Assembly: GCA_027257055.1 (NCBI GenBank) | Contig: JAPVLO010000233.1 | Coordinates: forward strand, 62,001-126,000 | From: Cephalopachus bancanus | Lineage: Eukaryota > Chordata > Mammalia > Primates > Tarsiidae | Reading direction: 5' to 3' | DNA length: 64,000 nucleotides | Shown here: positions 50,801-63,239 of the stretch, in pieces | How positions within the stretch are numbered: position 1 is the stretch's first letter | How the letters are laid out: each line of letters opens with the position of its first letter | The notes under the pieces: generated by a model | Told to the model about the DNA's origin: nothing | Database searches by the model: none | The model's input: the letters and a program-made list of their open reading frames with translations, nothing else | Made by a program: the position numbers and the translations under genes

Positions 50801-51059
50801 GCTGGGCTTGGTGGCTCAGCCTGTAATCCCAGCACTTTGGGAGGCTGAGGTGAGTGGATTGCCTGAGACCCACCTGGGTAACTTGGCGAGACCTCATCTC
50901 TACAATAAATCAAAAACTAGCCAGGCATGGTAGCATGCGCCTGTAGTTCCGGCTACTTGGAAGGCTGAGGCGGAAGGATCGTCGGAGCCCAGCAGGTCGA
51001 GGCTGCACTCCAGTCTGGGCAACAGAGTGAGACTCCAACTCAAAAAAAAAAAAAAAAAA
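50801..51059 (+). mobile_element. Alu SINE with internal deletions
   Basis: Lacks the GCCCGCGGGTTCGA part of the left arm and the start of the right-arm end. Ends in poly(A). Left member of an inverted pair. Confidence 0.9.
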
Positions 51060-51319
51060 CTTTTAAAGAAATCAATGAAAGGTAAAATTCAGTTTCTCAG
51101 TCACACTGGCCACATTTCAAATGTCCAACAGCCACAGGTGACTAGTGGCTAACATATGGTTAGGAGCAGATAGGGAACTTTTCCATCACTGCGGAAGGTT
51201 CTAGTGAGCAGGCTTATTCCAGATCCTTCTGGACTCACGTATGTTTTAAAACATTCCTTGAAGCTCCAATTAGCTGTGATTACTCCCCCCTTGAAATTCT
51301 GGTGATTATTTGTTTTGTT

Positions 51320-51592
51320 TTTGGTTTTTTTTGAGTTGGAGTCTCACTCTGTCGCCCAGACTGGAGTGCAGTGGCCGCTCCCGGCCACCGCAGCCTCGAC
51401 CTGCTGGACTCCGGCGATCCTTCCGAGTAGCCAGAATTACAGGCATGCGCTACCACGCCTGGCTGATTTTTTGATTTATTATAGAGATGAGGTCTCGCTG
51501 CCCAGGCGGGTCTCGAACCCGTGGGCTCAGGCAATCCACTCACTTCAGCCTTCCAAAGGTGCGGGATTACAGGCTGAGCCACAGAGCCTGGC
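51320..51592 (-). mobile_element. Alu SINE with internal deletion
   Basis: Antisense. The right arm lacks about 20 bp before CCGAGTAGCC. Right member of an inverted pair with 50,801-51,059. Confidence 0.9.
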
Positions 51593-51607
51593 TAAGATTT
51601 GGTTTTA

Positions 51608-53739
51608 AGAAACCACAAATGCTGAACTAAGCAAGAACAGCTACTTGTCATCTATGACATCTCAATTGACAACAAACTAGATGCTCACACCTGAAAGTTT
51701 AGAGGGATAAAAATACCATGGGTGGGGATTGGAGGGGGACGTCAGAAATTTAAACTAGATAAGAAGTGGGACAATGTTCATCACTGACAAAGAAAAGTGA
51801 CTGTGCATGACGCAGCTGTTTATAATAAAAGTTTGGGTTAAGTAGACAAGGATTAATCAGAGGAGGAAAAAAAAAAAGGTGTGTGGTTGATACCAGACAA
51901 TAGAGGCCTGGGTAGCCGGTCTGGAGACACAACTGGTGAAACTGACTAATGGGAGACTTTTTTCTTATTCACACGAAAACATTTAGCCAATTGGCTGAAA
52001 GTTTGGAATTTAACATTTTTGCTTTACAATTGAAAAACGAACATCAACAATACTTTTCATGCTTGCCAATCGTCCCAGAGGACACAAAACAAAGGAACAA
52101 GGAAGAGACCCACTTGGCAGAAAGACTCAGAAAACAGCCACCGGGGCTAAGGAGCAAAGTTTTCTTCCTTGAGCTTGTTGTGCTTAGGGTTGTAGTTTTA
52201 TATTAACTACAAATTATATAGTCATGTTTTTGTTATGCTTAGGGTTGTAATTTTATATTAACTACATATTTTATAGTCTGGTAACAGGCATGATGGTAAT
52301 TAGCATTGATTCAACACTTGTTAGGGCAAAGGAAAAACTCCATTTAATCCTCATGATAACCCAAAGATACGGGTTCAAGTTTCATTCTCACTTGAGAAAA
52401 GACTATGTTGAGCTACAGAGTGTTCAATAACACACCCCAAATGACACAACTAGAAGATGCTCGGGAGTCGAGCTTATTGCCAAAACAGCAATTGATAATG
52501 CCAGTCTTTTCTAACTCGCGGGGTTTTTTGGGAGAATCAAACAGGAAATAAGTGAAAAAGTACTGTAAAACACAAGCTACCAATGAGTACCACCAACTGA
52601 CTAGGTGCTAGTTATATGCTAGCTGAAAACAGTTCTAAACCTTTTAGAGATTTGACAATATTCACATTTAAAATATTAACTAAACTATTTTAATATATTT
52701 TATGGGCCCAATTTAATAGTTAAAGTGTGGACATTTGCCATTGTGGATGGATCTCAAAAAACATACTGTTGAGAGGGAAAAAAAGCAAGTTGTGGAATGC
52801 TGTGTACTATTTTTTGCCATGTATTCAAATACTTGAAATACGAAGCAGTACTATATATTATATATGGATAAATACACATATATTAAAATTATGAGACCAT
52901 GGAGCATGTTGACATTTATATAACACCAGCTATTCTGGCAGATAAGCCCTGACCTTTTAATAGCTTTAACACAATTAATGTTTATCTACTCTTATGTGCA
53001 TCACAGCCCAGTGTGATGTTTCTGGCTCCGTGAGGAAATCCAAGGACCATGGCTGGGCTCATCATTAGATCCTTTTCCTCCCGCTTCAGCTGTCAGATGT
53101 GGAGAAGGACAAGGAAAAGGCGTGTGTCCTCTTAGTCACTGCTTGGGCAAAGAAGCGACATCATCACTGCCTCCCAGGCTCCCAGGGCCAAATGCAGGGA
53201 CATGGCCACACCAGACTGCATAGAAGAGTGGGTGCTGTGAGGCCCGCTGAGAAAAGGTGAACTGCCAAATGGGAAGGGTGCAGAGGAACCCCTGGTCAGT
53301 GACTGTGTGCAGTTCAGAGACGAGGAAAGCTCAAGTAAATGTGCAAAAGTTAATATTTCTTGAAGCTGGATGAAGGGTCCATGGATATTATGTTATTCTC
53401 TATACTCTTCTTTGTATTTAAATGTTTTCATTTGACAAAGACCAAAAGGGTGGAAATAGGAAGTTTTCTTAGTGTTAGCCTGGCCGAGGTACAACTGGGC
53501 TGGCAAACTACGGGCTTTTACATCTTTAAAGAATTGTAAAAATAAACAAATAAATAGAAATGGGAATAATATATGACAAAGACTGTATAAAGCCTACAAA
53601 GTCTAAAATATTTGTTATCTAGCCCCTCTGTAGAAAAAGTTTATCAACTCCTTGCCAGAACAAAAGAAAATATGATTTACTGTCTTAAAAAAAGTCAAAA
53701 CTCACTCCATGCACTGAACTTATATATGATTTTTTTTAA
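51608..53739. other. Unassigned sequence with a short tandem duplication
   Basis: Around 52,181-52,280 a block containing GCTTAGGGTTGTA(G/A)TTTTAT and ATTAACTACA occurs twice in tandem (about 56 bp unit). Otherwise no gene or nameable repeat. Confidence 0.5.
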
Positions 53740-53880
53740 ATCCTTACAACTGCACTGTAAAATAGGTAAAATTGAAGCACAGAGTGGTTAAGTAACCTGC
53801 ACAAGATCACACAGTTATTCAAATCCTAGCAATCTGATTCCAGAGCTCATGTTCTTCGCTACTATATTACTCTTTCTTCC
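53740..53880 (+). repeat. MIR element
   Basis: GAAGCACAGAGTGGTTAAGT then ACCTGCACAAGATCACACAG and GAGCTCATGTTCTTCGCTAC follow the MIR core. Confidence 0.85.
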
Positions 53881-54443
53881 TAATTTACTTTTTGATTTTT
53901 CTGTATTGAAAAATATTTTCTGAATAAAAGAGTATTTTCTGAATCAAACAAATGAACTAGAGAATTATAATTTACTTTCAAGTTATATTTGATATTTACA
54001 TATGCATACAGACATTTAGACACACATGTATATTCATATTTTTCAGCAGATGAGAACTTGTAGAAGACAAAAATATTGTCTATACAGTTCACTTCAGGGT
54101 AGTAAAGGGAGTCTTATGAAATACCTGCTGCTAAGAAGGTGAATTATTGTGAAAGATAAGGTAAATTGAGGAGATGTCATAGATTTGTGGAGATTAAGGA
54201 ACAATAATATCTAAAGGCAATATGAGGTTCTGGGACAGAGGAAAGATATTGGTAGAAAAATTGGTAAACATTGAAGAAGCTCTGTCGTTGAGTTAATAAT
54301 ATTGTACCACTGTAAATTTCCTAATCTTGATCATTATACTGAGGTTATGAAATATGCTAATGTTAGGAGAAGTGGTATGAGAAATACAAGGGAATTCTTT
54401 GCACTTTTCTTGCAACTTTTCTTTCCATCTAAAATTTTTTTTC
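53881..54443. other. Unassigned AT-rich sequence
   Basis: No gene or nameable repeat. Confidence 0.4.
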
Positions 54444-54741
54444 CTTTTTTTTTTTGAGTTGGAGTCTTACTCTGTTGCCCAGGCTGAAGGACAGTGGCAC
54501 ACTCCCGGCCACCGCAGCCTCAACCTGCTGGGCTCAGGTGATCCTTTCACTTCAGCCTTCCAAGTAGCTGGAACTACAGGTGTGTACTACCACAACTGGC
54601 TAATTTTCTTTTTTTAATTGTAGAGACGAGGTCTCACCAAGTGCCCAGCCCAGGCTGGTATCGAACCTGTGGGCTCAGGCAATCCTCTCACCTCAGCCTC
54701 CCAAAGTGCTGGGATTATAGGCGTGAGCCACTGCGCCTGGC
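54444..54741 (-). mobile_element. Alu SINE
   Basis: Antisense dimeric Alu. Confidence 0.9.
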
Positions 54742-54769
54742 AATTTTTTTTTTTTCAGAATAACGTTTT

Positions 54770-54960
54770 GTTTTGCTTTTTTTCATTCAACCACTATTTT
54801 ATTGAGCAGCCACTATGGGCCAAGCAGACTGCTAGACTCTGGGGATGCAATAAGTGAGACAGATGTGACCCCTTTATTACCAAGCTTGTGGATTAGCAAT
54901 AAAAGCAGAAGATAAAATAAGTGACAGATAAAAATGTGTCAGATGCCATGATGGTGGAGT
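54770..54960 (+). repeat. Old MIR/L2-type repeat
   Basis: TTTATTGAGCAGCCACTATG then GGCCAAGCAGACTGCTAGAC and TCTGGGGATGCAATAAGTGA resemble the 'TATTGAGCACCTACTATGTG' class of ancient repeats. Confidence 0.55.
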
Positions 54961-55819
54961 CTGCTTGTGTTTAGGGAAAATAAAGCAAGTGATCCCAAGT
55001 CAGTTTGGAGAGCTCAGGAAAGACTTCTGGAAGGAAAAAAGACAAGAACTTAGCAGGTGGTAAGGAGGAAGAAGAAAGAGTAGGCAAGTCCTCAAAGGGA
55101 GAGAATGTGCATTTGTAAAAACTGACACAAGTTCCATGAGGCCACATTACATGTTATAAGGATGTGTTTCCTAATCCTGTAAATTTGGTAAGTGTTGCCG
55201 TCCGTTGCAGCCTCTTGAAGGGTCTCCATTATCTTAGTAGAAGTTCTGAGAAGTCCTGAGAAACTGTCGTCCTATTTTATTGAGCATTTATAAAATCCAC
55301 TTAACCATGCCATTCTCTCTTCTCAATCTCTGCTTAGCTTCAGGCAAAACTAGTGTTCCCTAGAACACACATTGAGAAACCATGATCTAGATATTTCCGT
55401 TGTGTCCAGTAGAAAGAAATTGTATTGGAGACAGATCTTGCCATCCAATCAACTTTTCTCTAGGCTTGAAAAATGCATATGAACTTTTCTGCCCGAATGC
55501 ATCTTGGCACACCTAGATCCAGGTACCTCAGTCTGTGCGGTTAGCAAAGGCCTCGATTTCCACGTGGAGCACCTCCCTTGAGGGTCCACTCACAGCCTGA
55601 ATGAACTTCCCTTTTCCTGACGCTGTTTGTCTAGTGCCCAGAAGTACAGAAACTCAGTTTCCCTTTCCAGTTGTCCAAGTGTCTGAAAATTCCCTTCCCG
55701 CCACATCTTTCAAGGCCTTCTTTCCTTCAGGGAGCCGTAAGAACATTAGCCGTCCTGGCTATGCTCTTGTCCTCAGTTTATGCTCCTCATGTTTTCATGT
55801 GGGTGCATCTTGTCTACTC
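54961..55819. other. Unassigned intergenic sequence
   Basis: Short ORFs (for example 55,601-55,879) have no recognised family. Confidence 0.35.
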
Positions 55820-55912
55820 AACTGGGCCCTGGGCTTTGGAGTTGCTCAGCTTCTGCCTTTGACCAGGGAGCAATTGTAAACAAGCAACTTCATTTCTCTG
55901 TGCCTCCATTTT
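55820..55912 (+). repeat. MIR, left part, split by the L1
   Basis: GTAAACAAGCAACTTCATTT then CTCTGTGCCTCCATTTTC matches the MIR core. It continues at 63,185-63,235 (CGTGCCTCCGTTTTTTCATC). Confidence 0.75.
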
Positions 55913-55931
55913 CTTTCCTATTTATTTTTTC

Positions 55932-56035
55932 CTGAGGTGGCAAGACTTTTTAATATACAAGTTCATGAATTAAAAGGGATATTATCATTTCTGTGACTTT
56001 TTGATTCCTGGTTTGGGAACCATCTTGATGGAGTT
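55932..56035 (-). mobile_element. Candidate L1 3'-transduced flank
   Basis: Non-L1 sequence between the L1's own A tail (56,036-56,069) and a second A-rich tail with AATAAA (55,913-55,931), inside the target duplication. The other L1 3' ends in the window lack it. Confidence 0.7.
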
Positions 56036-56289
56036 TTCTTTTTTTCTTTTTATTTATTTATTTATTTTAAAGAGGTGGAGTACAATTCAGGGTTAGGTAA
56101 ACAAAGGTTGATTATGCAGGTGCCCTTGCTGATGAGGTATGCCCCTCCCTCCCCTAGCAGTTTCCCTCAACTGCCAACCCCCCCCCACCCCCGGCAGTTT
56201 TCCACTACTGCCAATTCCTTTCTTATAGCATTATGATAATTGTTCAAGGTCCACTTATGAGTGAAAACATATGGTATTCTATTCTTTGT

Positions 56290-59200
56290 TTCTGTGATAG
56301 ATTACTGAGTATGATCAACTCTAAATCCATCCAAGTTACTGCGAAGCCCATATGTTTGTCCTTCTTTATGGCTGTGTAATATTCCATTGTGTGTATGTAC
56401 CACATTTTTTTTTATCCAGTCCAGCTTCAATGGGCAGCATGGTTGGTTCCATGTTTTGGCTATTGTAAATAGAGCTGCAACAAATATACATGTGCAGGTA
56501 TCTTTTTTGTAGAAAGATTTGAGTTCTTCTGGGTATATTCCCAATAGGGGAATCTTGGGTTATATGCTCCAGCATCTGTTGTTGTTTGTTTTATTAATGA
56601 TGGCCATTCTTACTAGAGTTAGGTGGTATCTCAATGTGGTTTTGATTTGCATTTCTCTGATGATTAGTGAGGCTGAGCACTTTTTCATGTGTCTGATGGC
56701 TGCACATGTATCTTCTTTTGAGAAGTGTCTATTCATATCTTTTGCCCACTTTTTAATGGGGCTGTTTGTTTTTTTCTCTTTGGCACATTTGAGTTCCTTG
56801 TAGATCCTAGATGTTAGGCCTTTGTCAGACATACAATTGGAAAATATTTCTTCTCATTCTGTGGGCTGTCTCCCTGCTCTCTTGATGGTTTGACTTTGCA
56901 GAAGCTCGTCAGTTTGATGAGGTCCCACTTGTCTATCTTATTTTTTATGTTATGGGCATTTAGGGTTCCGATCAGGAATTGATTGCCAGTTCCAATTTCC
57001 ATAAAGATGTCTTCTGTGTTTTCTAAGATTCTTATAGTTTGAGGTTTTATGTTTAGGTCTTTGATCCATTTGGAGTTAGTTTTTGTGTATGATGATAGAT
57101 AGGGGGTCCTGTTACAAACTTCTGCATGTGATCACCAGTTTTCCCAGCACCATTTACTGAATAGGTTCTCCTCTCCTCAGTGGTTGATGATGGAGGCTTC
57201 ATCAAAGATGAGTTGGTTGAGAAATTGAGGTTTGCTTTCAGAATCTCTATTCTGTTCCATTGGTCAATATGCCTGTTCTTGTACCAATACCAGACTGTTT
57301 TGATTACTATAGTCTTATAGTAAAGTTTGAAGTCCGGAAGTGTGATATCTCCTACTTTGTTTCTTTTGCTAAGGATTGTTTCGGCTATTCATGGTTGTTT
57401 AGCTTTCCATATGAATTTCTGTATTGTCATTTCCAGGCGTGAGAATGATGTTGGTAATTTAATGGTTATTGTGTTGAATATATATATTGCCTTTGGTAGG
57501 ATGGACATTTTAATAGTGTTGAATCTTCCTATCCATGAGCATGGAATACTTTTCCATTTGTTCTGTCTTCTTGGATTTCTTTGAGCAGTGTTTTGTAGTT
57601 CTCATTGTAAAGATCTTTCACTACTCTGGTTAGGAAGATACTGAGGTATTTCATTTTTTGTGTGTGGGTATTGTGAATGGAATTGTGCTTTTTATTTGGG
57701 TCTCTGCTTGCTGTTGGTGTATAAGAATGCAACTGTTTTTTGCACATTTATTTTATACCCTGAGACTTTGCCAAAGTCCATTGTCAGTGCAAGCAGGTTT
57801 TTGACAGATTCTCTTGGATTTTCAAGGTATAGAATCATATCATCAGCAAAGAGGGATAACTTGACTTCCTCTTCTCCTGTTTGGATACCCCTGATTTCCT
57901 TCTCTTATCTAATTGCCCTAGCTAGGACTTCCAACACAATGTTGAACAAGAGGGGTGAGAGTGGACGGTCTTATCTTGTTCCAGTTTTCAGAGGAAATGT
58001 TTCCACTTTATGTCCATTTAGCAATATGTTAGCTGTGGGTTTATCGTAAATGGCACTTACTATTTTGAGGTATGTTCCTTCTATACCTAGGTATTTGAGG
58101 GTCTTTATTAAGAAGGAATGCTGGATTTTATCAAAAGCTTTTTCTGCATCTAATGATATAATCATGTGGTTCTCGTTTTTACATCTGTTGATGTATTTAA
58201 TTACATTTATGGTCTTGCGAATGTTGAACCAGCCCGCATCCTGGAGATGAGGCTTACTTGGTCATGGTGGATAGTTTTTGTTTTCTGTTTTTAAAAATTA
58301 TTTATTTAAAATTGTTGAGCATGATTCAGGGCTAGATATACAAATATTCACCTTGCAGATACCCTTATCGATGAGGTGTGCCCCCCTTCCCCAGGCAGAT
58401 ATCAACTACTGTCAATCTCACCTCCCCACCCCCCCACCCGATAATTTTTCAGATGTGTTTTTGGATTCAATTTGCTAGAATCTTGTTGAGGATTTTGGCA
58501 ACTAGGTTCATAAGGAATATTGGCCTGTAGTTCTCTTTTTTGGCTGGATCTTTACCCGGTTTGGGTATCAGTGTGATGTTAGCTTCATAAAATGATTTGC
58601 AGAGAATTTCATCCTTCTCAATTGCTTGGAATACTCTCAGTAGGATTGGTATCAGCTCCTCCTTGTATGTTTTGTAGAATTCTGCTGGAAAGCCATTCAA
58701 TCCAGGGCTTTTTTTTTTTTTTTTTTGGTAGGTAGTTTTTGTATGACAGAGTCAATTTCCTGGGTTGTTATTGGTCTATTTTTTGTCTCAATGTTTTCTT
58801 GTTTCAACCTGTGGAGGTTGTGTGCTGTCAGAAAGTCCTCCATTTCACCTAGATTATCAAGTTTGTTTCCATGTAGGTGTATATAGTAATCTCTGATAAA
58901 TCTTTTGTATTTCTTTAGGGTCAGTTGTGATTTGATCTTTTGTATTTCTGATTGTGCTTCTTTGGGCTTTTTCTCTCTTTTTCTTGGTCATTCTGGCTAG
59001 GGGTTCATCAATCTTGTTATGCTTTCAAAGAACCAGCTTTTTGTTTTGTTGATATTTTCTATGATATTTTTGTCTTCTGTGTCTCATATTTGGCTCTTAT
59101 TTTGGTGACTTGGATTCTGCTACTAAAGTTGGGGTTTTGGTGGTCTTCTCTTTCCAGCTTTCTTAGGTGATTTGTTAGGCTTTCAACTTGTGATCTTTCT

Positions 59201-60107
59201 GTTTTCTTGATGTGTGCTCAGAGAGATATAAATTCCTCTCTTAGAACTGATTTCATGGCATCCCAGAGATTTTGATATGATGTTTCTTCATTTTCAATTG
59301 TTTCAGAAATCTTTTAATTTCTGCTTTGATTTCAGTGTTGACCCCGTAGTTGTTATCATGCTGTTTAGTGTCCAGTATTTGTGGGCTTTGGGGAAATTTT
59401 GTTGGTGTTGATATTTATTTTTATTCCACTGTGGTCTGAGAAGGTGCATGGCAATATTTCAACCCTATGAAATTTGTTTATGTTTGGTTTATGATCAAGG
59501 AGGTGATCAATCTTGAAGTACAATCCATGTGGTGATGGGTGGAATGTATATCTGTGGTTGTTGGGTGGAATAATCTGTAGGTATCTATTAAGTCCATTTG
59601 GTTGAGTTCAAGTTTAGGTTCTGGATCTCCTTGTTGTTTTTTGCCTTTTTGATCTATATAAACCTGTTAGTGGGGTATTCAAGTCCCCTCCTATAATAAT
59701 GTTAGAGTCAATATCTTTTTTTAGTTATTTAGTAGTAGCTTTATAAATGTTGATGCTCCTGTGTTGCGTGCATATATGTTTAGGATGGCTATTTCTTGTT
59801 GATGGATTGAACCTTTTATCATTATTTGGTGTCCTTTTGTATCTTTTTAAATTTTTGATAGCTTAAAGGTTGTTTTTCTGATTGTGACTCCTGCCTTCTT
59901 TTGTGATCCATTTGCCTGGAAACTTGTTTTCCATCCTTTAACTTTGAGTCTGTGTGCATCCCTTGTGGTATGATGAGTTTCCTGGTTGCAGCAAATAATT
60001 GGGTCATGGTTTCTTATCCAGTTTGCCATTCTGTGTCTTTTCATTGATGCATTTAGTTCATTCACGTTCAGACTGATTATTGAAATGTGATTGTTTATTC
60101 CTGTCAT
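56290..60107 (-). pseudogene. L1 ORF2 remnant (endonuclease and reverse transcriptase)
   Basis: ORF2p nicks target DNA and reverse-transcribes L1 RNA. Recognisable pieces on the minus strand: the N-terminal endonuclease ISIISLNVNELNA...RHRMANWI (60,107-59,847); the RT region [20 protein letters not shown] and [12 protein letters not shown] (58,700-58,467); [20 protein letters not shown] (58,165-57,971); and the C-terminal [14 protein letters not shown] with YGLRSNLDGF (56,544-56,302). Frames are broken repeatedly, the catalytic YADD stretch was not in an open frame, and a nested L1 3' end interrupts it at 58.3 kb. Confidence 0.9.
58283..58449 (-). mobile_element. Nested L1 3'-end insertion inside L1 ORF2
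   Basis: About 165 bp of L1 3' UTR and A tail (TGTTGAGCATGATTCAGGGC on the plus strand; compare 56,070-56,230) interrupts ORF2. Bounded by GATAGTTTTTG (about 58,269-58,279) and GATAATTTTTC (58,440-58,450). Confidence 0.88.
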
Positions 60108-60299
60108 GGAGTACTTATAAAGTTTTTTCTTTTGTTTGATTGTTTTCTTTTGGCTTTGGGGTTGATGTATGTATGTGTTTCCAAGTTTGTTGTTGTGCTA
60201 TATTCTCTGTTGATTCTGTGCTTGGTTGTCCTCTTGGGAGTTGTGTGGTCATTTCTTTCTTTCTTTCTTCTGTGCTTAATACCTTTTTAAGTGTCTCTG

Positions 60300-61271
60300 T
60301 GGAGCTGATCTGGAAGCTGCATAATCTCTTAGGGATTGGATGTCTGGGAAGGATTTTAATTCTCCACCTGATGAAGCTGAGCCTGACGGGGTAGGAAGTT
60401 GTTACTTGAAATTATCTATCTTTGCTGACTTTGAATATTGGACTCCAGTCCTTTCTTTCTTGTAGTGTTTCTGCCAATAGGTCTGCTCCTATTTTGTTTC
60501 GTTTTCCACAGTAGGTAGTCTGACCTTTCTCTCTTGTTGCCTTTAGGGTTTTTTCTTTTGTGCCTACTTAGTATAGGTGAATTACTTTGTGTCTAAGTGT
60601 TGATCTTCTCCTTTGATGTTTTGTGGGGTTCTCTGTATCTCTTGTGCTTGGCTGGTCACATCTCTGGTGAGATGGGGAAAGTTTTCTTGGATTACCTCCT
60701 GGAATGCTTGCTCCAAGTTGTTCTCCATTTCCCCATTTCCCTTTCTTCTTCTGGGATACCAATCAGGTATATGTTCAGGCTCCTGATATAATTGCACATC
60801 TCTTATAGGCTTTGTTCTTTCTTCCTGAGTCTTTTTCTATGTTTTTTACAGGTTGGGTAAATTCCATATTCCGGTCTTCAAGTTCTGAGATTCTTTTTTC
60901 AGCTAGATTAATTCTGCTTTCCATGCTTGTCATCTTGTTATTTATTTCCTGGATGAAATTTTTTTTATTGCCAAAACCTTTGTTACAAGTTCTTTCAGTG
61001 TTGCATCTTGTCTTTCTTGAGTCTTAGTCACTCTTTCCATCCATTACCTAATCCCTATCATATTCTGGGGCTAGTCTTTGGTGACTTCCATTGTTTGGTC
61101 TCCAAGGTTTTATTTTTCAGGATTTTTTTCTTCATTATACCTGATCTTCCTTTAGTTTTTCCTCCTTTGTGACAGATCCTTATTTTTCTCTTTAGTTCTG
61201 TTATCCAGTGTCAGTGGGAGAGACTTCCTCTTCTGTTGTTTGCTTAGCCCCTCTAGTCTTCCCTGATCCAT
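60300..61271 (-). pseudogene. L1 ORF1 remnant
   Basis: ORF1p is the L1 RNA-binding chaperone. The start-like ATG at 61,269-61,271 opens MDQGRLEGLSKQQK. The coiled-coil end RISELEDR is near 60,880, and the C-terminal domain has VIQENFPHLTRD and QEIQRTPQNIKGEDQHLDTK (60,797-60,582). Internal stops and shifts are present. Confidence 0.82.
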
Positions 61272-63184
61272 GCTCTGGATTTGTTCTGTTTTGAAATAGG
61301 ACTGTGAGTGGAAAGCTTTGCTGTCTCTTGTAGTTTTTGAAAGTCAAATACAGTAGGTGATATGATGCTAGGATTCAGAAACTACTTGCAAATTACAATG
61401 TCCACTTATTGTGGTATGTGTTCTCTGACACCCACTCCCCACCACCACTCTATATGATGATGCAAAGCAGAAACCAATGCAAAAAACAATTGAACACACA
61501 CACCCCAACACAAACTGATAAAACAACAATGTGAAACATAACAAACAGCAACAACAAAAACACAAGAAAACTGAACACACCTACCCATGCCTAGCACAAA
61601 GTGAATGGAGAAGAGAAACTGAAAGACTGGGGAAGAAAAAGAATTCAGATTGAACCCTCACACATATTAACACTCACATTAAACTATAAAAAAAACATTA
61701 ACAAAAGAGCTAAAACAAACCAACAACAACAAAATTGAAAGATGAACACTCAATCATTCACATACACACTAAAAAGAAAACAATCAAAAGAAGAAAGAAG
61801 CAGAAAAAGAAAAGAAAAGAAATTTGATGGATGCAGATCAAACCCTCACATACACATTGAGGCATGGAGGAAAAATATTTTTAAAAAAAGGGGAACTAAC
61901 CAACAGGCAAAATTTTTTTTTTAATTTTTAAAAATTAAAAAATTTGTTTAAACCTGCCCTCTTGTGGTAGGCTCTATAATTGTTCCTCTAGTCAGATCTC
62001 TCCTGCAGAGCTTCCAACTCTTTTCACTCTCTCCCCAGTGTCCAGAGCAGGGAAGGAGGAGGGGCGATGGAGGTGGGAGGGCTGTTGTCCTCTCCTCCCA
62101 CTCTCATATGATCAGGGAGATCTCCTCCAGTGGGAAGGTGAGGAATTGTCTCTTCCCAGGTATATATTCGCGGAAGGTGTCCCCACCAGGCCTATCCTGG
62201 AATGGAGTTCTCCTATTGCAACTGATGTCCAGGTTCCACCTGTGTTTGTCCCTCTTAGTTGTGGCCCAGCTGTGTGGGTCTGATGTTCAGAGGATTGCTG
62301 GGGAGGAGGGGGTTTGGGTCAGCCCAGGACTCACCACTGATCTCTTTTGGAGTTCTTCCTTACCCTTTTCTAGCCACATACTTTGCCCTGCAGCTCAATC
62401 AGGGTAGGGGGTGGGGTGCCTGGGACTCGGCATGCGTGAGGTCTCTCCAAAGTTTGTGCTTTCAGGATATTCCCTCTGGGTCATGATCAATCCCTGAGTA
62501 GTTGATCCACCAGTCACAGAGATGGGGTCTGTTGCTCCATGGTGAGCAAGTCAGAGCACTTTCTTGCCCCGCCTTCAAGATGGGAGTGGAGTGCCTCTCT
62601 TGTCCTGTTCGGTGGGACTCTGCCTCTGGGCTCTCTCTGCAGCCTCTGCTGCCAGTGCCCAGCCAGGCGCTGAAGTGGTGAGGCAAAGCCTGGAGCTGGC
62701 AGTCTCTGCTGCTGCAGTGGTGAGGCAGAGCCTGGGGCGGTCGTCTCTCCCCGCTGCTTCTTCACAGGAAAACTTTTGTCTGGTTTTTTTTTCTTCAAAA
62801 AAATGGTGCTTGGCTTCTGCAACCTGGGAAGAGCCAGGGACCAAGAGATGCTGCAGCGCCAGCTATTGCATCAGGGTCTGGCCACTTGCTCACGAGCTCC
62901 CACTTAGTCTCTCCCAGCATTTTCTTCCCAGGAAGGACTTTGTCAATTTTTTTTAAGTGGCACTCAGCTTCTGCATCCCAGGAATCGCTAGGGTCCAAGC
63001 CGAGCAACTGCGGCACCAGCTGCTACATCAGGAGAGTCCTGGCTGCTAGCTCTCTAGCCCTCACTCAGTCATCCATTCACATGTCTACTCACTCACCAAT
63101 ACGTACACAAAATTTTCCATACACTCACTCACTCACACTGGGACTCACATAGTCTGTCTGGCTCAGTTGCCATCTTCCCCAATC
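61272..63184 (-). promoter_or_regulatory. L1 5' UTR/promoter region, ~1.9 kb
   Basis: Runs from the L1 start (GGGGAAGATGGCAACTGAGC) to ORF1. GC-rich near the 5' end with duplicated blocks (GGTGAGGCA(A/G)AGCCTGG at about 62,675 and 62,718), then a T-rich (minus strand) stretch at 61,440-61,930. About twice the length of the human L1PA 5' UTR; lineage-specific. Confidence 0.7.
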
Positions 63185-63239
63185 ACTCTCGTGCCTCCGT
63201 TTTTTCATCTACCCAAAATAACACTTTTAAAAAAGAGTC
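63185..63239 (+). repeat. MIR, right part
   Basis: Continues the MIR broken at 55,912: GTGCCTCCGTTTTTTCATCT then ACCCAAAATAACACTT. Confidence 0.72.

Larger units (their letters stand above)
55913..63184 (-). mobile_element. Full-length L1 retrotransposon, inactive, with 3' extension
   Basis: Minus-strand L1. The 5' end reads GGGGAAGATGGCAACTGAGC (63,182 downward), then a 1.9-kb 5' region, ORF1 (about 61,271-60,300), ORF2 (about 60,107-56,290), a 3' UTR and an A-rich tail (56,036-56,069). Beyond the tail lie about 104 bp and a second A-rich tail. Target duplication CTCTGTGCCTCCATTTT (ending 55,912) matches CTCTCGTGCCTCCGTTTT (from 63,185), both inside a MIR. Many stops and shifts, so it is immobile. 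Confidence 0.92.

Noticed and set aside
50428..50897. Repetitive ORFs on both strands (Leu-Pro-Cys-Ala and Gly-Arg-Ala-Gln types)
   Set aside because: Translations of the pentanucleotide array.
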